From Pelagimonas sp050633425 (lineage in GTDB: Bacteria > Pseudomonadota > Alphaproteobacteria > Rhodobacterales > Rhodobacteraceae), in the NCBI RefSeq assembly GCF_050633425.1, contig NZ_JBOEGM010000012.1, forward strand, positions 1-64,000: 64,000 nt of DNA. Reading direction: 5' to 3'. Position numbers and translations under genes: made by a program. Positions 25,347 to 33,263 of the stretch are shown one piece after another (position 1 is the stretch's first letter; every line of letters starts with the position of its first letter). Under the pieces are notes generated by a model. The model was not told where the DNA came from, did not search any database, and was given only the letters and a program-made list of their open reading frames with translations.

Positions 25347-26639
25347 ATGAGCAACACAACCGGCCAAAAACGGGTCTTCCTGTTTCTACAGGGGCCACAC
25401 GGACCTTTCTTTCACCGCCTTGGCGCAATGCTGCGCAAGACAGGCGCTGATGTTTGGCGCGTGGGGTTTAATGCCGGTGATCGTGCGTTTTGGTTTCATC
25501 CCAACAGCTACATCCCATTTCGTGGCACGCCAGCGGAATGGCCCGATGTTTTCACATCCCTGTTGGACGAAAAAAGCGTCACCGATATCGTGCTTTATGG
25601 CGATGTTCGCGGAATTCATGCCAAGGCGGTCGAAATCGCAGAATCCCGCGGCATTTGCGTTCACGTCTTCGAAGAAGGCTACATGCGCCCCTATTGGGTC
25701 ACCTATGAGCGCGGCGGCTCAAATGGCCATTCTGAGCTTATGCAGACCTCGGTTGAAGACATGCAAAAAGCGCTGGCCCTTTCCGACATGGAAGCGCCCC
25801 TGCCCCCCGGCCATTGGGGGGATATGCGCCAACACATGTTTTATGGTGCCCTATATCATTGGTTTGTGATGTTCCGAAACGGTGACTATCGCAATTTCCG
25901 CCCTCACCGTTCGCTCAGTGTAGTGCAGGAATTTGGATTATACGTGCGCCGCCTGTTGTTGATGCCTGCGACCTGGGTTGACCGCATGATTTCAACCGCA
26001 CGCATTCGTCTGGGTGGGTTCCCTTACCACTTGGCGCTGATGCAGCTTGAACATGACAGTAGCTTTCAAAAACACTCTCCGTTTGAAACCATGCCAGAGT
26101 TCCTCGAAGAGGTGATCACCGGTTTTGCAAAAGGTGCGCCCGGACACCACCATCTTGTATTCAAGGCCCATCCTTTAGAGGATGGGCGCGTGAATATGCG
26201 CCGGGCCGTGCGAAAACTTGCGCAAAAACATGGTGTCACAGAGCGGGTTCACTATGTGCGCGGTGGCAAACTGGCCCAGCTTTTGAACGACGCGCGAACG
26301 GCAGTAACCGTCAATTCAACGGCCGGTCAACAGGTGCTGTGGCGTGGCATTCCGCTCAAGGTGTTTGGCGACGCTGTCTATGCAAAGCCAGAGTTTGTGT
26401 CCGAGCAACCCTTGGACGCCTTCTTTGCTCAGCCCTCGCGACCGGATAATCGCGCCTACAAAGATTACCGCCGATATTTGCTCGAAACGTCACAAGTCCC
26501 CGGCGGATTTTATTCGGCGCGCGGGCGTCGTCAACTGCTTCGGCAGGTGGTCGATATGATGTTGTCCCCCGATGATCCGTACCAAGCTCTGATCCGCGGC
26601 ACCGCGGCTCCGAGGCAACAGTTGCGGGTCGTGCATTAG
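25347..26639 (+). CDS. kpsS: KpsS-like capsule polysaccharide Kdo transferase
   Basis: KpsS starts the group 2 capsule lipid linker by adding Kdo to lysophosphatidylglycerol. The 430-residue protein begins with the family mark RVFLFLQGPHGPFFHRLG. It has HVFEEGYMRPYWVTYERGG in the first half, and FKAHPLEDGR plus VNSTAGQQVLWRGIPLKVFG in the second, as in other Kdo transferases. It is the first of three rightward capsule genes. GT61 at 8359 is distant and probably serves another polymer. Confidence 0.9.
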   Translation: MSNTTGQKRVFLFLQGPHGPFFHRLGAMLRKTGADVWRVGFNAGDRAFWFHPNSYIPFRGTPAEWPDVFTSLLDEKSVTDIVLYGDVRGIHAKAVEIAESRGICVHVFEEGYMRPYWVTYERGGSNGHSELMQTSVEDMQKALALSDMEAPLPPGHWGDMRQHMFYGALYHWFVMFRNGDYRNFRPHRSLSVVQEFGLYVRRLLLMPATWVDRMISTARIRLGGFPYHLALMQLEHDSSFQKHSPFETMPEFLEEVITGFAKGAPGHHHLVFKAHPLEDGRVNMRRAVRKLAQKHGVTERVHYVRGGKLAQLLNDARTAVTVNSTAGQQVLWRGIPLKVFGDAVYAKPEFVSEQPLDAFFAQPSRPDNRAYKDYRRYLLETSQVPGGFYSARGRRQLLRQVVDMMLSPDDPYQALIRGTAAPRQQLRVVH

Positions 26640-26734
26640 ACAACACAACCCCTAGTACTGGCGTTTTTCAATTAAACACGGTACGTTATTAAAAAAAAAC
26701 TGAGGCAGAAATATAAGGTCGAGGAGACCGAGCA

Positions 26735-27886
26735 GTGAAACACTCCACTTCCAGGTGGGCGCGTTCCGTCGCCCTTCTGGCCGCGGTGTCGATTCTGGCA
26801 TCTTGCGGCCTTCCCCGTTTGGGACCCAATAAAAGAGAAATCTACGCCGGCTCTGTTCAGCGCGAAGGCGATGCCTTTATCGTTGCAGTCAATGACCGCG
26901 TGACACGGACAACTGCGGTGGTCCCTGCACTTGGCTTCTCAGAAGAGTTTAAGAAAGCCAGCACGTTAGGGTCCGACACCATTCGACCCGGCGACACGCT
27001 TGGTCTGACAATCTGGGAAAATGTCGATGACGGTTTGTTGGCCCCAGAAGCCGCCAATTCCACCATCCTCGAAGAGGTTCAGGTCGATGGCTCCGGGTTC
27101 ATTTTTGTCCCCTATGCCGGTCGGATCAAAGCCGCAGGCAACACGCCAGAACGCATTCGCCAGATCATCACCGCCAAACTAGAAGATCAAACGCCCGATC
27201 CTCAGGTCGAAGTGCGACGCCTCGCAGGTGATGGATCAACCGTCAGCCTCGTTGGCGCTGTTGGTGGTCAAGGTGTCTATGCAATCGAACGCCCGACCCG
27301 GACGTTGACGTCAATGCTGGCGCGCGCTGGCGGTGTCACGATTGAACCGGAAATCGCACAAGTTACTGTGTTGCGCGGCGCTCAAACGGGCAAAATCTGG
27401 TTCCAAGACCTTTATAAAACACCTGAGTTCGACATCGCCCTGCGTGGCGGCGACCGGATTTTGGTCGAAGAAGACACCCGCGCCTTTACAGCTTTGGGGG
27501 CCACAGGCTCGCAAGCCCGCGTTCCCTTTGAAAGCCAAAGTCTTAGTGCCGTCGAAGCGATCGCACAGGTGGGCGGCTTGTTGGCCACTGGGGCGGACCC
27601 GACCGGCGTGTTCATTTTCCGCAACGAACCGGCGGCAATCGCAAACCAAGTCTTGGGTCGCAACGATCTGGTTGGGGCACAGCGCATGGTTTACGTACTG
27701 AACCTAACCGAGCCGAACGGCATGTTCATGGCACGTGACTTTGTCGTTCGAGATCAGGACACATTGTATGTGACCGAAGCGCCGTTCACCCAATGGAACA
27801 AGCTGATCGCGGCCTTCACGGGCTCTCTGGGGGCCGTCACGACGTTGACATCTGCCGCAGACGCCATATCCGGTACGGGCGGCTGA
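26735..27886 (+). CDS. Polysaccharide export outer-membrane lipoprotein (Wza/KpsD family)
   Basis: This is an export channel component for capsule. The 383-residue precursor starts at GTG after GAGGAGA. It has a lipoprotein signal with lipobox LASC, so it should be lipid-anchored in the outer membrane. The Poly_export segment IRPGDTLGLTIWENVDDG and two SLBB-like ligand-binding domains follow (about 115-200 with VDGSGFIFVPYAGRIKAAG, and about 240-330). The C-terminus has hydrophobic Ala/Gly-rich sequence. The ABC exporter (KpsMT) and KpsE are not in the window. Confidence 0.9.
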   Translation: MKHSTSRWARSVALLAAVSILASCGLPRLGPNKREIYAGSVQREGDAFIVAVNDRVTRTTAVVPALGFSEEFKKASTLGSDTIRPGDTLGLTIWENVDDGLLAPEAANSTILEEVQVDGSGFIFVPYAGRIKAAGNTPERIRQIITAKLEDQTPDPQVEVRRLAGDGSTVSLVGAVGGQGVYAIERPTRTLTSMLARAGGVTIEPEIAQVTVLRGAQTGKIWFQDLYKTPEFDIALRGGDRILVEEDTRAFTALGATGSQARVPFESQSLSAVEAIAQVGGLLATGADPTGVFIFRNEPAAIANQVLGRNDLVGAQRMVYVLNLTEPNGMFMARDFVVRDQDTLYVTEAPFTQWNKLIAAFTGSLGAVTTLTSAADAISGTGG

Positions 27887-27891
27887 CACCA

Positions 27892-29922
27892 GTGCCCCAA
27901 AAGGATGACATTTTCGCCGGGGAGGACACTCTCCGGCGTCTTTATGTTTACAATGGCGGTTTTCTGACGCAACCACGCGTTCGAAAGATTCTGACTGGGG
28001 CTGGCTTTCGGGTGTCCATAGGTCTGCCCAAACCCGGTGATTTGGTGGGCATTTGGGGGCAGTCGCCAACATCCCATCGCGGTGAAGCCATTGCCGAAAA
28101 ATACAAGGCACCTCTTGTTCGCATCGAAGACGCGTTTTTGCGGTCTTTGTACCCTGGCCGTGCGGGAGAGCCGCCCATCGGCCTGATGATCGATGAAACC
28201 GGCCTGCATTTTGACCCCACGCGCCCATCCGATCTCGAGACATTGCTCAGAACGCACCCCTTAGATGATGGTGCCTTAATGGCCCGAGCCCGAGCGGGTA
28301 TGGCTCGGATGCAAGCCGCGCAGCTGTCAAAATATAGCGCATGTGACCCCGAAATAGACGCACCAGCCCCGGGGTATATTCTGGTTGTCGATCAAACACA
28401 GAATGACGCGTCAGTACGTGCAAGCAAGGGTGACCGAAGCCGGTTTCTGGAAATGCTCTTTGTCGCTCAAGATGAAAATCCGAGGGCGCGCATTGTGATC
28501 AAAACCCATCCAGAAACCTCCGCAGGTTTTCGAAGCGGGCATTATAGAACCGAAGACGCAACCGGACCCATCGAGTTTTGCGATGCGCAGATCTCGCCTT
28601 GGCGGCTGCTTGAGGGGGCCACAAAAGTCTACACCCTGAGTTCGCAGATGGGTTTTGAAGCGATCCTTGCCGGACACAAACCACGGGTTTTTGGCGGGCC
28701 GTTTTATGCAGGATGGGGGCTCACGGAAGACGAAGATGTTTTTGCCCGCCGCAGGCGTTCCCTGTCACGCCCGCAACTTTTTGCAGCGGCAATGATCCTG
28801 TATCCGCACTGGTTTAACCCCTATTCCGGGAAAATCGGCGAATTTGAAGACGCACTGGGTGCAATGGAATCCATACGGTCCGCCTGGCGGGACGATCACA
28901 AAGGTTGGGTCGCTTCAGGCATGCGCCTTTGGAAACGAAAACCCTTGCAACGGTTTTTCGGACAGCATCGCCCGGTCATCTATGAAGACAATCCTCTAAA
29001 GTCTCAGGAAATAGCGAGAAAAACGGATCGCAAGATCATGGCGTGGGCTGGTAAGGCCGAGGGTAATGTGGTGCGTGTCGAAGACGGTTTTTTACGCTCA
29101 CGTGGCCTTGGCGCACACCTCGTCCCCCCCTTGTCGCTCGTCCTAGATAACAGCGGCATATACTATGACCCCACGTCCCCATCCCAGCTTGAGACTTTGA
29201 TCCAAACAGCTGCCAAAGGGTTAAGGCCAGACCAAATCGAACGAACGGAGCGCCTAATTGACCGATTGTTGCGCTCTGATTTATCCAAATACAATCTATC
29301 CGGGGAGTTACCCACATTGCCCGCCGGTCACCGAATTTTGGTCCCCGGTCAAGTAGAAGACGATGCCTCGATTTTGACCGGCAGCCCAGACATGCAAAGC
29401 AATGCTGCGCTGCTTCGCTGCGCGCGCGAAGCCAATCCCAACTCCGTGATCCTGTGGAAGCCTCACCCAGATGTTCAGGCGGGCCTTCGCAAAGGCCATG
29501 TCGAGACACCTGAAACTTGGTCGGATAAGGCATTGGAAAACTGTGATATATCCCCGTTGCTCAAAGAGGTTGACGAGGTCTGGACCATGACATCGCTCGC
29601 CGGGTTTGAAGCCTTGCTACGTGGTTGTAGGGTGGTCACATTGGGCGCGCCGTTTTACGCAGGATGGGGTTTGACGCGTGACTTGGGCAAAATTCCGGCC
29701 CGTCGCCTCCATGGACCTCGCCCTGACCTAACCGCCTTGGTTCATGCAGTTCTTATCGACTATCCCCGCTATTTTGACCCCGTCAGCGGCCTTCCTTGCC
29801 CGGTCGAGACCGTAGTGGACCGTCTCGAAACCGGCACCATACCAAGCCCGAGTCTCTTGAACCGCACTCTGTCGAAGCTTCAAGGCATGTTGGCCAGCCA
29901 AGCGCATCTCTGGCGACGTTAA
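27892..29922 (+). CDS. kpsC: KpsC-like capsule polysaccharide Kdo transferase
   Basis: KpsC extends the poly-Kdo linker of group 2 capsules. The 676-residue protein contains two similar modules. The first has VRIEDAFLRSLYP, LHFDPTRPSDLE and VFGGPFYAGWGLTED; the second repeats VRVEDGFLRSRGLG, IYYDPTSPSQLE and TLGAPFYAGWGLTRD. The duplicated modules fit the two alternating Kdo transferase activities. I place the start at GTG 27892, 5 bases after the previous stop; the open frame runs back into the lipoprotein gene but is not coding there. Confidence 0.93.
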   Translation: MPQKDDIFAGEDTLRRLYVYNGGFLTQPRVRKILTGAGFRVSIGLPKPGDLVGIWGQSPTSHRGEAIAEKYKAPLVRIEDAFLRSLYPGRAGEPPIGLMIDETGLHFDPTRPSDLETLLRTHPLDDGALMARARAGMARMQAAQLSKYSACDPEIDAPAPGYILVVDQTQNDASVRASKGDRSRFLEMLFVAQDENPRARIVIKTHPETSAGFRSGHYRTEDATGPIEFCDAQISPWRLLEGATKVYTLSSQMGFEAILAGHKPRVFGGPFYAGWGLTEDEDVFARRRRSLSRPQLFAAAMILYPHWFNPYSGKIGEFEDALGAMESIRSAWRDDHKGWVASGMRLWKRKPLQRFFGQHRPVIYEDNPLKSQEIARKTDRKIMAWAGKAEGNVVRVEDGFLRSRGLGAHLVPPLSLVLDNSGIYYDPTSPSQLETLIQTAAKGLRPDQIERTERLIDRLLRSDLSKYNLSGELPTLPAGHRILVPGQVEDDASILTGSPDMQSNAALLRCAREANPNSVILWKPHPDVQAGLRKGHVETPETWSDKALENCDISPLLKEVDEVWTMTSLAGFEALLRGCRVVTLGAPFYAGWGLTRDLGKIPARRLHGPRPDLTALVHAVLIDYPRYFDPVSGLPCPVETVVDRLETGTIPSPSLLNRTLSKLQGMLASQAHLWRR

Positions 29923-29975
29923 GGTTTTGTTAAAACTTTCGCAGCTATGCCCAAATGAAGACAGTCTTTTTTGAG

Positions 29976-30005
29976 TTTTCCACAGGGCGCAATTAGTTAC
30001 CCACA
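29976..30005. promoter_or_regulatory. Two DnaA-box-like 9-mers downstream of kpsC
   Basis: TTTTCCACA (29976-29984) and TTACCCACA (29997-30005) each differ by one base from the DnaA consensus TTATCCACA. They lie in the same orientation 12 bases apart, in the 127-base gap between the convergent kpsC and ribD genes. DnaA titration is possible; chance cannot be excluded. Confidence 0.3.
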
Positions 30006-30049
30006 GCAGGTGCACTTCGCAAGTTAACCTAAGGGAAACATGCACGTTT

Positions 30050-31153
30050 TTAGCTTGCTGCGCTGCGGCGCCACACGTGCCTGACATCGACACCATCCAC
30101 CGTGACATCCACAAGCTCATAACGGGGCGCTTCTGCCAGTCTTTCGATGCCCAAAGCACCCAGCGCTGGCTGCCCTTCAGCCCCCAACGCGATGCCAGCG
30201 GAGAAAACCTGGACCTCATCGACGAGGTCGTGGACCAGAAGAGACGCAGCCAATTGCCCGCCGCCTTCACAAAAAACCCGTGTCAGCCCAGCCGCTCCAA
30301 GGACCTGAAGCACCGATCGCGGATCAACACGGCCATTGGACAAATGGCAAGGCAAGAGCGTCGCGCCGACACCTTGCCACGCCGATATCAACTCGGGTCG
30401 GACATTCGGCCCATGACAGAGCCAAACGGGAACATCCTGAGCGGTCTGTGCAAGCTGCGATAGAAGCGGCACGTCAAGATGACGCGATACGACCACGCGG
30501 ACAGGTTGGGTAACATCGCCCATGCCCCGCACCGTAAGAGAGGGATCATCCGCGCGCGCGGTGCCTGCCCCCACCATCACAGCATCATGGGACGCGCGCA
30601 AAGCATGGACAGCGCGACGCGCAGCTGGTCCTGTGATCCATTGACTTTCGCCGGTGGCGGTCGCGATACGCCCATCAAGGCTCATCGCTAGTTTCAAAGT
30701 TAGCCAAGGCCGTCCGTGCTCAACCTTCAGAAAGAAACCGGCATGGTCATGGAGCGCCTGATGAGCCAAGACCCCAGTCGTGATTTGGATCCCGTGCTTG
30801 CGCAACTTTTCAAACCCTTGGCCACTCACCCGAGGATCACTATCTGAAACAGCGGCGACAACGCGGTTGACCCCTGCTGCGATCAAAGCATCGCAACAAG
30901 GCGGGGTTTTTCCGTGATGTGAACAGGGCTCGAGCGTGACATATGCCGTTGCCCCACGCGCGGCATCACCAGCCATCGCCAGAGCTTCGGTTTCCGCATG
31001 GGGCCGCCCGCCGGGTTGGGTCCAACCACGACCAACGACACGCCCGTCCTTGACAACAACACAACCCACAGCAGGGTTGGGCCAGCACTTGCCCATCCCG
31101 CGACGGCCCAAGCCTAAGGCATGGGCCATGTGGCGCTGATCATCATCGCTCAC
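30050..31153 (-). CDS. ribD: Bifunctional diaminohydroxyphosphoribosylaminopyrimidine deaminase / reductase
   Basis: RibD carries out two successive riboflavin steps. The 367-residue protein has an N-terminal deaminase with the zinc motif GRPHAETEAL and VTLEPCSHHGKTPPC, then a C-terminal reductase (WLTLKLAMSLDGRIAT, AVMVGAGTARADDPSLTVR, VFCEGGGQLAASLL). Its ATG overlaps the nrdR stop, so the two are coupled. The reaction chain continues with ribE, which lies across the capsule genes. Confidence 0.96.
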   Translation of the reverse strand: MSDDDQRHMAHALGLGRRGMGKCWPNPAVGCVVVKDGRVVGRGWTQPGGRPHAETEALAMAGDAARGATAYVTLEPCSHHGKTPPCCDALIAAGVNRVVAAVSDSDPRVSGQGFEKLRKHGIQITTGVLAHQALHDHAGFFLKVEHGRPWLTLKLAMSLDGRIATATGESQWITGPAARRAVHALRASHDAVMVGAGTARADDPSLTVRGMGDVTQPVRVVVSRHLDVPLLSQLAQTAQDVPVWLCHGPNVRPELISAWQGVGATLLPCHLSNGRVDPRSVLQVLGAAGLTRVFCEGGGQLAASLLVHDLVDEVQVFSAGIALGAEGQPALGALGIERLAEAPRYELVDVTVDGVDVRHVWRRSAAS

Positions 31154-31617
31154 TTTGCGCCTGGAACCTCTGGCCGAAGCTCACTGACGAATTTATCGAA
31201 ATCATCTGCGGCCTGGAAGTTCTTGTAAACGCTGGCAAACCGCACATAGGCGACGGTATCGATCCGCGCCAGAGTTTCCATCACGATCTCACCGATCTGG
31301 GTCGATTGAATATCGGTCTCACCCATGCTTTCCAACCGCCGTACGATGCCAGAGATCATCTGATCTACGCGATCAGGTTCCAGCGGCCGCTTTTGCAGGG
31401 CAATGCGGATGGAGCGTTCGAGTTTATCGCGATCAAAATCTTCGCGTCGACCCGAGGATTTGATGACCACCAGATCGCGCAACTGGACCCGTTCATAGGT
31501 GGTGAAACGCCCGCCACATGCGGGGCAAAACCGGCGTCTTCGGATCGAAACATGATCCTCAGCCGGTCGAGAATCTTTAACCTGAGTGTCTATATTTCCA
31601 CAAAATGGGCAGCGCAT
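31150..31617 (-). CDS. nrdR: Transcriptional repressor NrdR
   Basis: NrdR is a zinc-finger and ATP-cone repressor of ribonucleotide reductase genes that responds to nucleotide levels. The 155-residue protein has the zinc ribbon MRCPFCGNIDTQVKDSR with FCPACGGRFTTYERV, followed by the ATP-cone (VIKSSGRREDFDRDKLERSI). It is upstream of ribD with overlapping stop/start. I could not find a convincing NrdR box nearby. Confidence 0.96.
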   Translation of the reverse strand: MRCPFCGNIDTQVKDSRPAEDHVSIRRRRFCPACGGRFTTYERVQLRDLVVIKSSGRREDFDRDKLERSIRIALQKRPLEPDRVDQMISGIVRRLESMGETDIQSTQIGEIVMETLARIDTVAYVRFASVYKNFQAADDFDKFVSELRPEVPGAK

Positions 31618-31724
31618 GGCCGTCCCCCTCGTTTTATTCTCTGCCTCAGGGTGCTTGGCACACCCCCTTTATATTTTTAGTCGCGCGCCCGGCTGTTAAA
31701 GCCGCGAAAATTGCTACACCGCGC

Positions 31725-31763
31725 AGTGGCTGTAGGGTTACTCCCTACTTATCCACAGCCACT
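31725..31763. promoter_or_regulatory. Inverted repeat enclosing a perfect DnaA box, upstream of nrdR
   Basis: A 9-bp inverted repeat (AGTGGCTGT with ACAGCCACT) encloses a smaller AGGG/CCCT hairpin and a perfect DnaA box TTATCCACA (31749-31757). It sits 108-146 bases upstream of the nrdR start. The rest of the 404-base gap from 31618 to 32021 shows no gene that I can support. Confidence 0.4.
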
Positions 31764-32021
31764 ATAGGCCAGCCGCCACAATTTGGGTAGGGGGGAAATG
31801 ATGCCGCTATATAGGCCAAAACAAAAAGCCAGAAGTGTCGTCTTTTCAATGACTCTACGCTGAGCCACCATGTGTTTGGCCCCCAAAGATGGCCCGATTT
31901 ACATGATCTAACGACGTCGCGCTGGCTGTCGCGGTGCCGGCTTAATCCGATCTGTTGGAGGCCATATCCAGTCGTCGTCAGTCAAACTGTCTTGCAAGGA
32001 ACCTGTTTCATCCGCCCATCC

Positions 32022-32474
32022 CTAGAGCGTTCCTCGGTCAGAAGCCTGCCCAGCCGGGGCTGCCGGACTAAGATAGGCCACCACTTCTCGGCGATGCGGT
32101 GCATGGCGATGTTCGAACAAATAGATGCCTTGCCATGTCCCCAACGCAAGTTTGCCATTGATAACTGGAATATTCAGCGACACAGGCAACATGGCCGCCT
32201 TGATATGCGCGGGCATATCATCAGGCCCTTCATAGGTGTGTGTTAGGTATGCCATCGAAGGATCGGTCGTTGGGGGCACCAACCGCTCGAAAAAGTTCTG
32301 CAGGTCAGTTTGAACTTCTGGATCGGCATTTTCTTGGATCAGCAGGCTCGCCGACGTATGCCGAACGAACAAGGTCAACAACCCCGTTCCTTCGACCCAA
32401 GACGAGACCTGCCCCGTAAACTCGTACAGGCCAGGCCCCCGTGTTGAAATTGAAAGGCTCATCTGCATTGGCAC
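32022..32474 (-). CDS. YjbQ family protein (UPF0047, secondary thiamine-phosphate synthase)
   Basis: The 150-residue protein has the YjbQ pattern: LLTLFVRHTSASLLIQENAD, YLTHTYEGPDDMPAHIKAAM and LALGTWQGIYLFEHRHAPHRR. The conserved histidines form a likely metal/phosphate site. A low thiamine-phosphate synthase activity has been reported for E. coli YjbQ; the true role is unclear. It ends with a short extra tail (SPAAPAGQASDRGTL). Confidence 0.9.
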   Translation of the reverse strand: MPMQMSLSISTRGPGLYEFTGQVSSWVEGTGLLTLFVRHTSASLLIQENADPEVQTDLQNFFERLVPPTTDPSMAYLTHTYEGPDDMPAHIKAAMLPVSLNIPVINGKLALGTWQGIYLFEHRHAPHRREVVAYLSPAAPAGQASDRGTL

Positions 32475-32525
32475 AGTCCTTTTGTACCAATGTGACGCGT
32501 GCGAGTGGGCCTGACAACTCTTTGT

Positions 32526-32723
32526 CTACCCTCCAGCCATCGCTGTTTTCGATGTTGTTGCAGGGTTTGCTTGGCTCAGGGCTGGGGCGGAAAAGGGTGT
32601 GCTGAACGCGACCGCAACCGGTGATGCGCCGAGCAATTCGGCTGTTGAGACATCTGGCCCGTGGTGGGCAAAGGCTGCAAATGGGGCGACGGCCAGCAAG
32701 GCTATGGCTAATGTTTGTTTCAT
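32526..32723 (-). CDS. Small secreted protein
   Basis: This 65-residue frame starts at an ATG preceded by CGGAGAG. It has a clear signal peptide (LAIALLAVAPFAAFAHHG) and a short Ala/Ser/Pro-rich mature part. A longer frame upstream to 32858 has no coding character. I do not recognise it. It lies 51 bases upstream of the yjbQ-like gene on the same strand. Confidence 0.5.
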   Translation of the reverse strand: MKQTLAIALLAVAPFAAFAHHGPDVSTAELLGASPVAVAFSTPFSAPALSQANPATTSKTAMAGG

Positions 32724-33221
32724 GGCGGGCTCTCCGTTTCTGTTAGACAGATGGGAGCCGCACTCAGGAGTGCAATGCGCGCACGCGCAGAGGTGATGTG
32801 CGCTCAACAAACGGTGAATAATGACGTGATGTATAACCGTGTATGGGGCCCCGTGCACCCGGTCGATCGGCCAAACATTTGAAACGCGAACGCTAGCTTG
32901 GACCGGCAGACATTATGCCAAACACCATGGCAAACACCGACACGCTAGCAAGGATTTCTCCGCGTTTGAGTATCGGTTTTTGCGTTAAGCAATACCCGCA
33001 TCGCTCCCCGAAAAAGCGCATACGATGGCCACACCCCCGACAGGTGAAAATACGTATGGTCATTTTGGTCATACCTGCTTGGACATTGAAAAGGATTTTT
33101 CACATTTTCAATTCTATCAAGAATGACCCGAATTACCTTCTTCAACGTGACGTTGAGTAAAGACCAAGGCATCACGCCCAAAATTTGATCTCTTCAAATG
33201 AGCTTTGCCAATTCGGCGACC
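32724..33221. other. Intergenic region without a supported gene
   Basis: About 500 bases separate the small secreted protein from the rpoD terminator. Short open frames occur on both strands, but none has a convincing start site, signal or family pattern. A direct repeat TGGTCATTTTGGTCAT lies near 33056. The region probably holds the promoter for the leftward small protein and yjbQ-like genes. Confidence 0.5.
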
Positions 33222-33256
33222 AGAAAAAAGGCCGGGTCGCTGATGCGCCCGGCCTT
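33222..33256 (-). terminator. rpoD terminator
   Basis: On the minus strand, a perfect 9-bp stem (AAGGCCGGG with CCCGGCCTT) and 11-base loop end in TTTTTT. It begins 8 bases after the rpoD stop. Confidence 0.93.
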
Positions 33257-33263
33257 GGTATCT

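Noticed and set aside
31618..31724. NrdR box upstream of nrdR
   Set aside because: No match to the ACACWATATATWGTGT-type consensus was found in the gap.
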